Both the position numbers and the translations under genes were made by a program. The notes below the pieces were generated by a model, which was not told the DNA's origin, did no database searches, and was given only the letters and a program-made list of their open reading frames with translations. A stretch of 64,000 nucleotides of DNA, taken from Artemisia argyi (taxonomy: Eukaryota > Streptophyta > Magnoliopsida > Asterales > Asteraceae). The DNA lies in assembly GCA_030686995.1 (NCBI GenBank), contig CM060697.1, positions 105,213,272-105,277,271 of the forward strand. Reading direction: 5' to 3'. The first letter of the stretch is position 1, and the number at the start of each line of letters is the position of its first letter. Shown piece by piece: positions 35,606 to 46,569 of the stretch.

Positions 35606-36296
35606 AGGATTGTAAATAAACCGTACGTTCATTGAACAGGAACAGTTCACGAACCGTTCAGTAAGAAGTTCGTTTATGTTCGTTTAGTTAGATAAACAAA
35701 CAAGAACAAAAGTCTAGTTCGCTCATGAACGTAGGAAAAAGGTATAGAAGGAAAAGGAAACAACATAGGGATCTGAATTCCGACCTAAATGGGAATGACA
35801 TGAAAAGTCTTTTTCAAAACCTAGCATTAAGAGCGTTACCACGATATAATTACGCGTTCATAAATGTTCATTTTCTTTAATTTGTTATCTTATATTCAAA
35901 AATCATGACTTTTTTATTTTTACTGTATACATTTAGTAAAACCTCACTAGGTACACATCTTTAAGGTAGCCCGGGAAAGGGTCGAAAACCGTCACGGGAT
36001 AGCTGGTTAGGCCGAGTACATCTTATCTGAGTCAAAGACTCGCACTCCCTGGTAACCCCAACAGAGCAAACCTCATCCCTTTATCCTTCTAGTTAGTAAA
36101 ATAGGTATACCTTAAATTGTTACGCAAATTTCATGTACATTTATTTATGTTTGTTCGTTTTACGTCTTAATGAACAAACATAAACGAACGTCCTTTCCTT
36201 AAAAAAAACACAAAATATCTCCTTAAAAGTGTTTTCCTGTTTGACTTTAACGAACGAACACAAACAAGGCTCCATTCGTGCCGTTTACATCCCTAC
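35606..36296. mobile_element. GTTCG/CGAAC-rich MITE-like element
   Basis: The left end (TAGGATTGTAAATAAACCG) and right end (GTGCCGTTTACATCCCTA) are imperfect inverted repeats. The interior is full of GTTCGTTTA / TAAACGAAC words, a composition typical of widespread plant hAT-like MITEs. The flanking duplication is not clear. It lies within the candidate 5'UTR intron of the RBM39-like gene. Confidence 0.6.
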
Positions 36297-36518
36297 GTAC
36301 GCAATTTACTCCCTCTTTTTTGTGCCAAACCTAATGCGCATATAACACTAAGCTTATTATTGTCCATCTGAAACATACCTTCTAACGTGACTTACCAAAT
36401 AAGCACTTTTATCTAGTAAGTTTCTGTACATTCATTTAACGTCTTAATAAACGAACACGAACAGTCTCATTTTATTTTTGAAAAACCACAAAATCTGTCC
36501 GTTTTTTATCAAAATTAA

Positions 36519-36522
<4 letters not shown>

Positions 36523-36590
<68 letters not shown>
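36523..36590 (+). repeat. (AT)n microsatellite
   Basis: About 34 uninterrupted AT units. Confidence 0.95.
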
Positions 36591-36595
<5 letters not shown>

Positions 36596-36679
36596 ATGTA
36601 AACCCTAAATCAGATTAAAATTAACATTCAAAAATAAATATACATAAATAGATGAATAAAATTAGGGTTTCTGTTATAC

Positions 36680-36790
36680 CAGAGTGACGTCGTATTGGAG
36701 TGAGGTCAAAATTTGCAACACACACAGTAGAACTAAGTGTTTGTGTGTTTTGTTTAACAAAGTGAAAGAGTACTGAAAAAATGGTAGCAG
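36680..36790 (-). promoter_or_regulatory. Candidate leader exon / promoter-proximal DNA of the RBM39-like gene
   Basis: The minus-strand sequence upstream of the candidate donor is pyrimidine-rich and includes TACGACGTCACTC, an ACGT-core (CRE/bZIP-type) motif. The transcription start itself cannot be placed. Confidence 0.3.
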
Positions 36791-36939
36791 CGAGTTTTGA
36801 GATGTGTTTCAGTGTTTGTTCGAGCAGCAAGTGGGATGTGATATGGGCTGGGCTGACTGTTACTTGAGCCTGTTGCTATTACTGTACTATACTACGAGTA
36901 CTATTTTTGTTAAAGGTGTTCACAAATCAAGTAATATTG

Positions 36940-37430
36940 TAGGAACTGAAAATCGAAAACGAACCGAATCGAATAAAAAGCCAAATAAATTTGTAACCGA
37001 ATCAAATTAAATGTTTGGTTTTTGTTTTGGATATGGTTGTAGCAAAATGAAAATTGAAATGAACCGAAAACTAAATTCACATAAATATATATATTTTATG
37101 TATATTTATATAAATAAAAAACTAAAAACAAAACCTATTAAACTCTTCCTATTATAAATACAATATTTTTTAAGTTTGAAAATTCTTTTGGTGTTAAAAA
37201 GTTATATAATTAAATTAAAAACTATATCGATTATGTAAGTCGGGTAATTTGAATCAACCCGAAAACCGAACCGAATTCAAATTCGATTTCGGATCGGTTT
37301 AATCTAATTTAAATTTGGTTCGGTTTAATCCAATTTGCATTCTGTTTGGTTTTTGTTTTATCCAGAAAAAAAATTAACTGAAACAACCGAACCAAATACA
37401 TCGAACAACCTGATAACGGAAACAATGAAC
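36940..37430. repeat. AACCGAA / TTCGGTT-rich dispersed repeat
   Basis: Repeated ACCGAA and CGGTTT words in both orientations (GAACCGAAAACT, AACCGAACCGAA, TTCGGTTTAATC). Same type of repeat as 12846-13022. Non-coding. Confidence 0.6.
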
Positions 37431-37679
37431 CCTAATTTTTGTTACGAGCCATGTTAATTTGAAGAATACATGCATGTTGCAGCGACAGATACCCGTGTAA
37501 CTAAATTTTCTTGCAAGTAATGTTTTTATTTTTCTTGACAATAATTTTATTGATGATGTTGGTAAGAATCAAGGTGATATTTATACAAAGAAGATGCGGT
37601 ATTTTTAATTTGTAATTGTATTATGCGTCAAATGACTTTTTAACTTTTATTTAAACGAGTAATTCAGACCCATTCGTTG

Positions 37680-38985
37680 GACACGGGCTCTATCTAATTG
37701 GTTATAGTGTAATGTGCAGTAATTTTTTTGGTTATTAGACTTTTGTAAGTATTGCCTTAGTTGATTGGTAAATTTTATATTTAAACTTTTTATGACATAT
37801 TAGTAGTTATTTATAAAGTTTATATTTTGTATCTATTCTCAAGATTGTAACATTATATTTAAACTTTTTATAACATATTAATAGTTATTTACTCCGTATA
37901 AAGTTTAGATTTTATATTTATTCTCAAAATTATATCCCTATATTTTGATATAAAACTAAGAGTCGAGTTATTCTACAAACCAAACATTCCTCACATACCA
38001 AGAGACTCATCCCCACCATCCATCTAAAAATGAAATCAATGGTTGAGATTAAAAGCATTTTATTATTTCACCCATTTTTTATAATTTAAATATCTCTTAA
38101 ACCGTTAATCTTTAAGCGAAAATAATTACACCATCGCGACGGGCATTTAATTATCTTTCTATAGACGGGCACTTTGATATACTTTCGAAAAAAAAATCGT
38201 CTTTTTCACGTTTTTTTTTCGTGGCCGAAAAAAAAATCATATATGATATGTAATATCATATATGATATTACATATAATATCATATATGATATTATATGTA
38301 AAATCATATATGATATTGCATATCATATATGATTTTACATGTAATATCATATATGATATTATATGTAATATCATATATGATTTTTTCGGCCACGAAAAAA
38401 AAACATGAAAAAAACGAAAAAAAAAAATTGTCGAAAATATATCAATTAGTCTATCTATAGAAAGATAATTAAATGCTCGTCGTAACGGTATATTTTTTTT
38501 TTTTTTTTTTTTTTTTTGCTTAACGATTAACGGCTTGAAAGATATTAATATTTGAAAAAAAAAATGATGAAAGTGCGTTTTTTAAATTGTTGGGATTAAC
38601 CTCATCCATTAGATCAAATAAAGATGGATGGTGGAGATTAGTCCCTTGGTATGTAAAAAAAGTTTGGTCCTCAAATGATCTTTACTCTAAAACTAAAGCT
38701 AACTTATAACTTTTTTTATGATCTAATTGGTCATAGTGTAATGTACAGTAATTTTTTTTCTTTATTTGACTTTTGTAAGTATGGCCTTAGTTGATGAGTA
38801 AATTTTATATTTAAACTTTTTATGACATATTAGTAGTTATTTATAAAGTTTATATTTTGTATTGATTGTCAAGATTATAACATTATATTTAAACTTTTTA
38901 TGACATATTAGTAGTTATTTATAAAGTTTAGATTTTGTATTTATTCTCGAAATTGTAACATCCCTATATTTTGATATAAAACTAA
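37680..38985 (+). repeat. Direct duplication flanking the 38-kb foldback element
   Basis: A segment starting CTAATTGGT(T/C)ATAGTGTAATG and ending TATTTTGATATAAAACTAA occurs at about 37692-37958 and again at 38724-38984. It includes two internal copies of AAACTTTTTATGACATATTA. The foldback element (37959-38688) sits exactly at the end of the first copy, so the duplication may predate it. Confidence 0.8.
37959..38688. mobile_element. Foldback element with ATCATATATGATATTA core array
   Basis: A 730-bp element from AGAGTCGAG to its rough complement ending ACTCT, flanked by AAAACTA on both sides (37952-37958 and 38689-38695). The arms share CACATACCAAGAGACT / AGTCCCTTGGTATGT, CACCATCCATC / GATGGATGGTG and CGGGCATTTAATTATCTTTC-type words. 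The centre (38238-38380) is an array of self-complementary ATCATATATGAT units, bracketed by TTTTTTTCGTGGCCGAAAAA and its complement. No coding content. The superfamily is uncertain because the duplication is 7 bp, not 8 or 9. Confidence 0.75.
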
Positions 38986-38999
38986 TATGGAATCTTCGG

Positions 39000-39290
39000 C
39001 ACTTATTTTCGTCATTATATATATAAGTTCTGATTGTATCACACATTTTCTAAGCATGACACACATTTAAAATAGTTTATTGACATGTAAGCTTCGGCAC
39101 TTATTTTCATCATTATATATTTAAATTGTCATGGTATCACACCTTTTGTAAGCATGACACACATTTAAAATAGTTTATTGACAATAAGTTCCTAAGTTGT
39201 GATGTTACCACAACTTTTGTTGGTCAATAAGTTCCTACGTTGTGATGTTACCACAACTTTTGTTAGCATGGCATGAAAAATGTTGGTGCC
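39000..39290 (+). repeat. Tandem repeats of ~90 bp and ~55 bp
   Basis: CTTCGGCACTTATTTTC(G/A)TC…AAGCATGACACACATTTAAA…TAGTTTATTGACA occurs twice (about 38995-39080 and 39091-39182). It is followed by AATAAGTTCCTA(A/C)GTTGTGA twice (39183-39265). Confidence 0.8.
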
Positions 39291-39775
39291 TTTATTTCTG
39301 TTAGTTTTACTTGGGGTCGAGTCAAAAACTATGTTTGCCACTAGTTTTCATCATAAACAACTTGGGCTGTCTCAGGACCCGTGCGAAAATGATTATGTGA
39401 ATTGTCGGGTTGTTAGTATGATGGTGAGGCCCAAATATACAACAATAGTTTATTGACATTAAAAGAGTTTATGTGAAGAGACTTTTTTCAAGATGTTAAA
39501 TTGAAAAGAGTCTATTCACATGTAATTTTTTAATATGTATAAATTACATAAATTATTTTAAATATGAAGCGAGGACATTAATGTTGGAGATCTTTTATAT
39601 TCATCCTCGTGCGATGCACAAAGGTTTGGACTGCCTCAGGACCCATGAAATGCACACATATTGGATTTAATTGTTTTTTTGGTAATGTTCGGGACTAATT
39701 TTCGGTTCATGTTTGAAACTCTCATTTTTTGTGAAAGACGGACTTTGTTGTTCAAATAAATGACATTATTAAAAG

Positions 39776-40280
39776 GGGTAAAGCTAAAGATACGCAACAT
39801 ATTTGTTCAAATAAACAAAAGTACGCAACGTACTTAGTAAAGTGTCAAACGTACGCAACATATTTTCAAAAAATGGTCGATCTACGCAATATGACCTGCT
39901 GGCAGCAGGTTACCAGGTCACCTAAGTTTAAAAGTTACACCTTTGGTCCCTAAACTGTTTCATATCTCGCGTACATAATCGTATTTTAGTCCTATTTACC
40001 AGCGTTACACCGTTAGTCCCCAAACGTTACACCGTTAGTCCTATTTAGTCCTATTTACCAGCGTTACACCGTTAGTCCCCAAACGTTACACCGTTAGTCC
40101 TATTTAGTTACACCGTTAGTCCCCAAAAATATATATATATATAAAAAAAAAAATCAGATTATTTAAAAAAAAAAAAAAAAAAAAAAACTTAAAAAAAAAT
40201 CCAGATTATTAAAAGAAAAAACAAAAAAAAAAACTTTAAAATTGAAGTTTTTTTTAAGTTTTTTTTTTCTAGAATTTTTT

Positions 40281-40326
<46 letters not shown>

Positions 40327-40423
40327 TTAAGAAATTCTAGATTTTTTAACGTTTTTTTTTTTTTTTTTTTTTTTTTGAAAAAAACTTTAGAATTGAATTT
40401 TTTTTTTTTTTTAAGTTTTTTAA

Positions 40424-40468
<45 letters not shown>

Positions 40469-40954
40469 TTAAAAAATCTGGAATTTCTTAAAGTTTTTTT
40501 TTTTTTTTTCTTTTAAATAATCTGAAATTTTATATATATATATTTTTGGGGACTAACGGTGTAACTAAATCTGGAATTTTTTAATTTTTTTTTTTTTTTT
40601 TTTTAAAAAAACTTTAAAAAACTTCAATTTCAAAGTTTTTTTTTTTTTTAATCTGGATTTTTTTTTAAAGTCTTTTTTTTTTTTTTTTTAACTTTAAAAA
40701 AATTCAATTTTGAAGTTTTTTTTTTTTTAATAATCTGGATTTTTTTTTTTTTTTAAAAAAAAACTTTAAAAAAATTCAATTTTAAAGTTTTTTTTTTTTT
40801 TAATAATCTGGATTTTTTTTTAATTTTTTTTTTAAAAAAATTGAATTTTAAAGTTTTTTTTTTTTTTTTTAATAATCTGGATTTTTTTTTAATTTTTTTT
40901 TTTTTTAAATTTAAAAATCAATTTTAAAGTTTTTTTTTTTTTTTAATAATCTGA

Positions 40955-40995
<41 letters not shown>

Positions 40996-41346
40996 TGGGG
41001 ACTAACGGTGTAACTAAATAGGACTAACGGTGTAACGTTTGGGGACTAACGGTGTAACGCTGGTAAATAGGAGCAAATAGGACTAACGGTGTAACGTTTG
41101 GGGACTAACGGTGTAACGCTGGTAAATAGGACTAAAATAGGATCATGTACGCGAGATATGAGACAGTTTAGGGACCAAAGGTGTAACTTTGAAAGTTATG
41201 TGACCTGGTAACCTGCTGCCAGCAGGTCATATTGCGTAGATCGGCCATTTTTTGAAAATATGTTGCGTACGTTTGACACTTTACTAAGTACGTTGCGTAC
41301 TTGTGTTTATTTGAACAAATATATTGCGTATCTTTAGCTTTACCCC
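39776..41346. mobile_element. Foldback Mutator-like element with 9-bp TSD and A/T homopolymer arms
   Basis: A 1571-bp element begins GGGTAAAGCTAAAGATACGC and ends GCGTATCTTTAGCTTTACCCC. It is flanked by TATTAAAAG at 39767-39775 and 41347-41355 (perfect 9 bp, Mutator-like). The outer ~350 bp of each arm pair well (CTGCTGGCAGCAGGTTACCA; GTTACACCGTTAGTCCCC repeated). The inner ~850 bp (40130-40980) is almost only A and T tracts of 10-40 bases, separated by short words such as AATCTGGATT and ATTCAATTTTAAAGTT. No open frame. The internal sequence is probably error-prone to assemble. Confidence 0.88.
40130..40985. repeat. Poly-A/poly-T palindromic array
   Basis: Alternating homopolymer A and T runs with AAACTTTAAAA junctions in inverted arrangement. 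They end symmetrically in (TA)n followed by a TTTTTGGGGACTAACGGTG boundary. Confidence 0.9.
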
Positions 41347-41929
41347 TATTAAAAGCGAACTATAAAACAAATTTCATTTTTAACAAAACTATAAAAACAT
41401 AAAACATTAAAGTAATTAGTGTATTCAAGAGTATAAATTATAACTCGTATAATAAAAAAATCAGATCCAATGACCCAAGTCCGAATCATAAACCCGCTCC
41501 AATCAATCAATAGACTCGACATTTAACGAAACACAATTTTCTTCTCCTTTATATACTTCTCCGATTTAGAATATTCTCATTGTTAAGATGATAGTGTGAA
41601 GATGTTTTTATTGTATACTTCCATTTTCAATATGTAACATCGACATAATTTACACAGTCATATCAAATATCAAAGGCACGCAATATTTCAAGATGTTTAA
41701 TTAAGAAAGTGACATTAACACACCGCAAGACAAAAAACTACATTAAGAGCAAAAATATTAAAATGCACCAACAAAGTGTAGTAATAATTATTGACTAAAA
41801 ATTGAATGTTTGTCACATTATTTTCAATAAACTTACTTGCTAACAAATCAATAGTATTAGCCCATTTATCGGTATTACATGAAGTAAAATATTGCATGTT
41901 TAATTTGTAACGTACTGTTAATATGAATG

Positions 41930-42087
41930 CTAAGTATTCATTCCGCTGGTGGTCGTGGCGTTGTTCTTGTTGTTGTTGTTGTTGTTGTTCTTGTCTTTGT
42001 CGTTGTTGTTCATTGGCCTTTTGCTCTTTTGTTCTTGATACAAATTTTGTAACTTCTCGATCTCTTTCTTTAATGCCTCTTGACGCG
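41930..42087 (-). pseudogene. Orphan last exon resembling a plant bZIP leucine-zipper end
   Basis: After a good acceptor (TTATTTTTTGCAG) the minus strand reads, with one base-phase, RQEALKKEIEKLQNLYQEQK, then SKRPMNNNDKDK, an Asn run and TTTSGMNT before TAG. The heptad pattern and the KKEIEKLxNLYxEQ wording match the C-terminal leucine zipper of plant bZIP factors I know (RF2b / VIP1 / bZIP61 type). No basic region or other exon is recognised upstream up to 43000. It is therefore either a duplicated fragment or the end of a gene whose other exons have been displaced. Confidence 0.45.
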
Positions 42088-42494
42088 CTGCAAAAAATAA
42101 TTAGATATAGTTGATCAATCAATAATTGCATTTTCGATCAAATTGAAAATGTTCGTGCATGTTCCACTTAATTGATAAGACAATGATGTGTAGGATATAT
42201 TAAACCATTAGAGAATATGATGTTACCACCAAACCTCTTAAGCACCATCTTTATGTCATATATTGTTACATACACAAAACACATGTGAAATTTACATAAA
42301 CAATATAAATCAATATGCTAAATAAGTAAGACGATATGATGCTTACTTTACCACCATAATAAGTTGTAGCCCAATATGCACGCGGTGTGGAGGAAGTTGT
42401 GGTTTATTGTGTGTTGTTTTTGACACATTATATAGTTGATAAAATATTTGTAACTCATGAACGGGAATGTAAAAAGACTAACCATTATTAATTG

Positions 42495-42570
42495 AGATGT
42501 TTGAGTTGCTTGAAATCAATGTACACATACTAATTGAGATATTTGAGTTGCTTGGAATCAATGTTGAACG
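42495..42570 (+). repeat. Short direct repeat TTGAGATGTTTGAGTTGCTT
   Basis: TAATTGAGAT(G/A)TTTGAGTTG followed by CTTG(A/G)AATCAATGT occurs twice, about 46 bp apart. Confidence 0.7.
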
Positions 42571-43696
42571 CTTTATATGATAGAATCAATTCTTGAGACA
42601 TTTATTATGACTCATTATATTTATAAGACTACTTAAGCTTTATATAATATAAGATAAGATAGTGTTATGGAAATTATTTTTATCGTAATTTTTAGTTGTA
42701 TTTTATACCTTTCAAGAAAGTTTGAGGTATAGCATTATAAAAATTTGAACTTAGTGTAGATTATAAATTATTGATTTTGTTAATATAGATTCTATATATA
42801 ACTTACAAGTTTACTATTTTTTGAAAACAAGTATTTTATAATTCTCGGATATCTGAGACTCGGATATCTGATACTCCTGATGTTTGGGAATGAATTATCG
42901 GAGGAACCAATTCTTTTTCCGTTAAACAAACTCGTGTTCATATTGATAATATCATTTTTCCGGATGTTCATTCCCCTACTAGATGGATTCGTTATATCCC
43001 GAAAAAGGTCAACATTATGATTTGGAGAGCTTTGCGTGATAGCCATCCCACACGCCGGAATCTAAGCAAGAAATGTATTGAATTAAACTCTCTTCTATGT
43101 CCTATTTGTAACCAAAGTTTGGAGCTCATAGATCATGTTTTGTGGAATTGCCCGTTAACTTATGAGATTTGGCATAAAGTATTTGTGTGGTTGGTTTCCT
43201 CCTTTCCTGTTATCAATTCGTTTGATGCTAGTTTCGATTGGGTAGAAGTACTCCGAGTCAATCCTCACGCGAAGCATTTTGTACGGTCTATGTGGAAAAC
43301 TAGAAGGGGGGTTGAATAGTTTTACGTCTTTTTAATTTTATTATGAAAACTTAGTTTAGTTTTAAAACCTTGTTTACTTTAAAAACTTTGGATCTTATGT
43401 GAACTCAAATCTTGAACAATATGAACAACTATATCTAAGTATCAACAATAATAATAATGTAAGCTAAGTATGTGAAATCAACACATGCATAATATAAACA
43501 ATTATAGATATATACAAGAGATAAGTAAGTAAACGTTTATTATGTAATCCTTAATTATATGTTGTATGAAAACTATACTTGATCGAAATGATCAATTATA
43601 TGTATGTTATCTTTTTAGTTTGATTGTAAAGACTTTGTTTTGTGAATGAAACTTTTGTTTGATCTTTAAGTGAAATCAACACTATCACTATATGAG

Positions 43697-43831
<135 letters not shown>

Positions 43832-44314
43832 GAAGGTTAATGTGAGAACTTTCTTAAAGTTGTAAAAATGATAACTATTCTAAAATACCATTAAAACATT
43901 GATATATAACTATTTTAGCAAAGATGCAACAAAATACTATATATTAATACAAGTTAGCATTAAATCGACTAATAACCAACTCATACATGAGAAACAGATT
44001 ACTGATACACAATTAAATTTTTGATACATATACATTAAAATCTCAAAAAACTAATTTCTTATACATAAATTGATACACCTAGTACACAACAACCACTAAA
44101 AACTTGATACACAATACTAAACCTTAATACACATTACACATTGAATCAAAGTGTATCACTTATTTACGTCAATTTTCATAAGAAAACCCATTAAATCTTT
44201 AACAATTTTAGTTGTAATTCATTATATTTTTATTTTATTTTAAGTTGAGTGTCATTTGTGAGATTTTGGTTGATTCTCATTTTTACAACTTTAAGAAAGT
44301 TCTCATTTGATCTC

Positions 44315-44320
<6 letters not shown>
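43832..44320. mobile_element. Foldback MITE flanked by TA/AT microsatellites
   Basis: GTGAGAACTTTCTTAAAGTT with GTAAAAATGA at the left is mirrored by TCATTTTTACAACTTTAAGA with AAGTTCTC at the right. The interior has TTGATACACA-type words. It is flanked by a TA/GA run on the left and an AT run on the right, so it is probably a MITE with preference for TA repeats. Exact ends are not resolvable. Confidence 0.7.

Positions 44321-44404
<84 letters not shown>
44321..44404 (+). repeat. (AT)n microsatellite
   Basis: About 42 AT units. The plus-strand open frame reading IYIYIYIY here is translated repeat. Confidence 0.95.
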
Positions 44405-44406
<2 letters not shown>

Positions 44407-44689
44407 TTCTACGTCTACGAAAGTAATAACGATATAAGCAAGATAATAAGTAAGAGATGGAAAGATCTAACCGCGAGACAAAGCATTTATAGTGGTTCGG
44501 CTACAAGGACACCTTCCTTGCCCTACTCCACTCCCCGAGTCACCTACTCGAGAGTTTTCTTCACTGTGCCAACAAGCTCCCTTATGGCGGAGAAAACCTT
44601 ACACACCAATATACACACCACAACTTCGTCACAACTTATTCACACCTTCTACACAACTTTTTCACACATGGTCACTATTTAATCACAAC

Positions 44690-44815
44690 ACTACTTCTTC
44701 ACACCTATCTATCTTCACAACTATCTACTTCACAACAATCTTCTTCACAACTATCTACTTCCCAACTTCTCTATTTCACAACTATCTACTACACAATCTC
44801 TCTATCTACACACCT
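44690..44815 (+). repeat. CACAACTATCTACTT tandem words
   Basis: Five to seven degenerate 15-16 bp units (TCACAACTATCTACTTC, ACAACAATCTTCTTC, CACAACTATCTACTACA). Confidence 0.75.
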
Positions 44816-45864
44816 TGCTAATCTATCTTCTATCAAGTATTCACAACTGGTTACACAAAGAAATAGATATAATGGATGATGCTCTAACAACTTGGATGTG
44901 GAGGTCACAACAAGTTGTAATACTTATTCTCTTGGTAGATTAAAGTATTCTTCTCTTGCACTTGAAAGGTTGAGGCTTGGATCACTTTGAAACAAAGATT
45001 AATGTATATATGATCAAAGGATTTTAGAGAATAGAAATGAGATCTAGAACAGAAAGTTTTGGGGTGCAAAAGGTGAGAAAAATTTGTGGAATGAACCAGT
45101 ATTTATAGGGAAAAAATACTGTTTGGGAGCGTGAGCGGTCCTCTTAATTAGGGTGTCGGTCCCCTTAATTTACTAGCCGGCCCCCTTAATTAATTAAGGG
45201 GACCGCCTAATAAAAAATATTTTTTCTTCAGATTTTTTGTCTTTTTGTGGGGGAGGTTTTTCCAAAATAATGTAGCCGTTTTTTGGGTAGAAATTTGAAT
45301 TCAAAATATTTATTTTGAATAAAACATTTCTTATAAATACAAAAATGTTTTGTATAAGTTTAAAATGTTTGTCCCACTTTAAAAAATGTAAGGTTTGTAA
45401 AAATAAAAATTCTTTTGATCATAAAATGCATTAGACACTTTGTTTATTCATACCTTAAGTGATTTGGATGCTAAAGTGAATATTTACGACTAAATACTTG
45501 TTTATGTCATAATTTGTAGTTCAATGAGTTTACGTTTTGTGATTATAAAAACATAGAGACATCGATATATGTTAATAACGTTTTTAGACATTATTTATAT
45601 CAACAGTGTAGTTTGGGTGTCACGGCTTGGTCTATTTGGAAGTTTCGCAATGACTCCATTTTCAGTCTCAAGCGTCCTATTCAGCAAGACATTTTCGATA
45701 ATATAGTTGATCTTTCTTATGTTTGGTTCTCCAATAGATATAGAATGTTGAACAATTCTTGGACTAACTGGATCCAAAATCGATTATTAGGTTCCTATTT
45801 GTAATTCCTTTTCTAGCTCCTTGCTAGTTTTAATAAATTTGTCGTTAAAAAAAGTATTTTATAA

Positions 45865-46565
45865 AATAATACGTGTATTTTGTTTGAATTAATAAGGTGG
45901 AAGGGTAATGTAGTAAATTCACTTTTTCTTAATTGAATAGTATGAGTTTCAATAACCATGGTTTCTAACATTTTGGCCGATTAATCCACTTTGAACTCAC
46001 CGTCACACAGTTCAAATAGTGTAAAGCCCTTTTTTTTTTGTCGTGATCACTTCAGGGTTGTAAAATTATGAGTTTAGGTATATAATGTTTATGTATGGTA
46101 TGTAAATCGTTTTAAGAAATGAGACGAGAATGGTTTTGTTATTTTGTTTCCTGTATACACAAACAAGATTGTTTCATTCCGTCGTAATGATCATTTCCAT
46201 TCCTTTGAATACAACCTACCAAACACTACGTAAGTAGTAAGTACTAAAGGGTTAAGTGTTCAAGATAAGGGACTAAAACCGTAATATACAAATATCAATC
46301 CAATTTTTTGTTCATTTAACGCTAAGAACTATTCCTAGATGTTCTAAAACCGACTTTGAGGTTGTGTTTATGTGTATGTTCGATTTTGGAATTGGAGGAA
46401 GAAATCTTGGTGGAATTTTTATAAATTGAAGATGCTAAACTCACACAAGTGGTTATTACAAGCTTTAATCAATGGTAGAACTTTTAATCTACTTAATTGT
46501 TAACTAGGGTTTATGTGCAAATTGGGGTTTTGATTCTGATTGATTCTAAAATTTGAATTTATAGC
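45865..46565. other. Intergenic, nothing recognised
   Basis: AT-rich sequence between the LINE and the Helitron-like element, without gene or clear repeat. Confidence 0.4.
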
Positions 46566-46569
46566 TATA

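Larger units (their letters stand above)
34954..36679 (-). other. Candidate 5'UTR intron of the RBM39-like gene
   Basis: On the minus strand, a GT donor (CTCTG|GTATAACAG) at 36679 and an acceptor (CCCTTTCAG) ending at 34954 bracket a 1.7-kb interval. The leader would continue 26 bases before the ATG. The interval carries a GTTCG-rich MITE-like element and an AT microsatellite. A transcript is required to confirm it. Confidence 0.45.

Noticed and set aside
41715..42131. 138-codon minus-strand frame with a Gln run
   Set aside because: The adjacent frame of the same strand gives a leucine zipper after a good splice acceptor, so the Gln-run frame is a shadow.
44249..44437. IYIYIY-rich open frame
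   Set aside because: Translated AT microsatellite.
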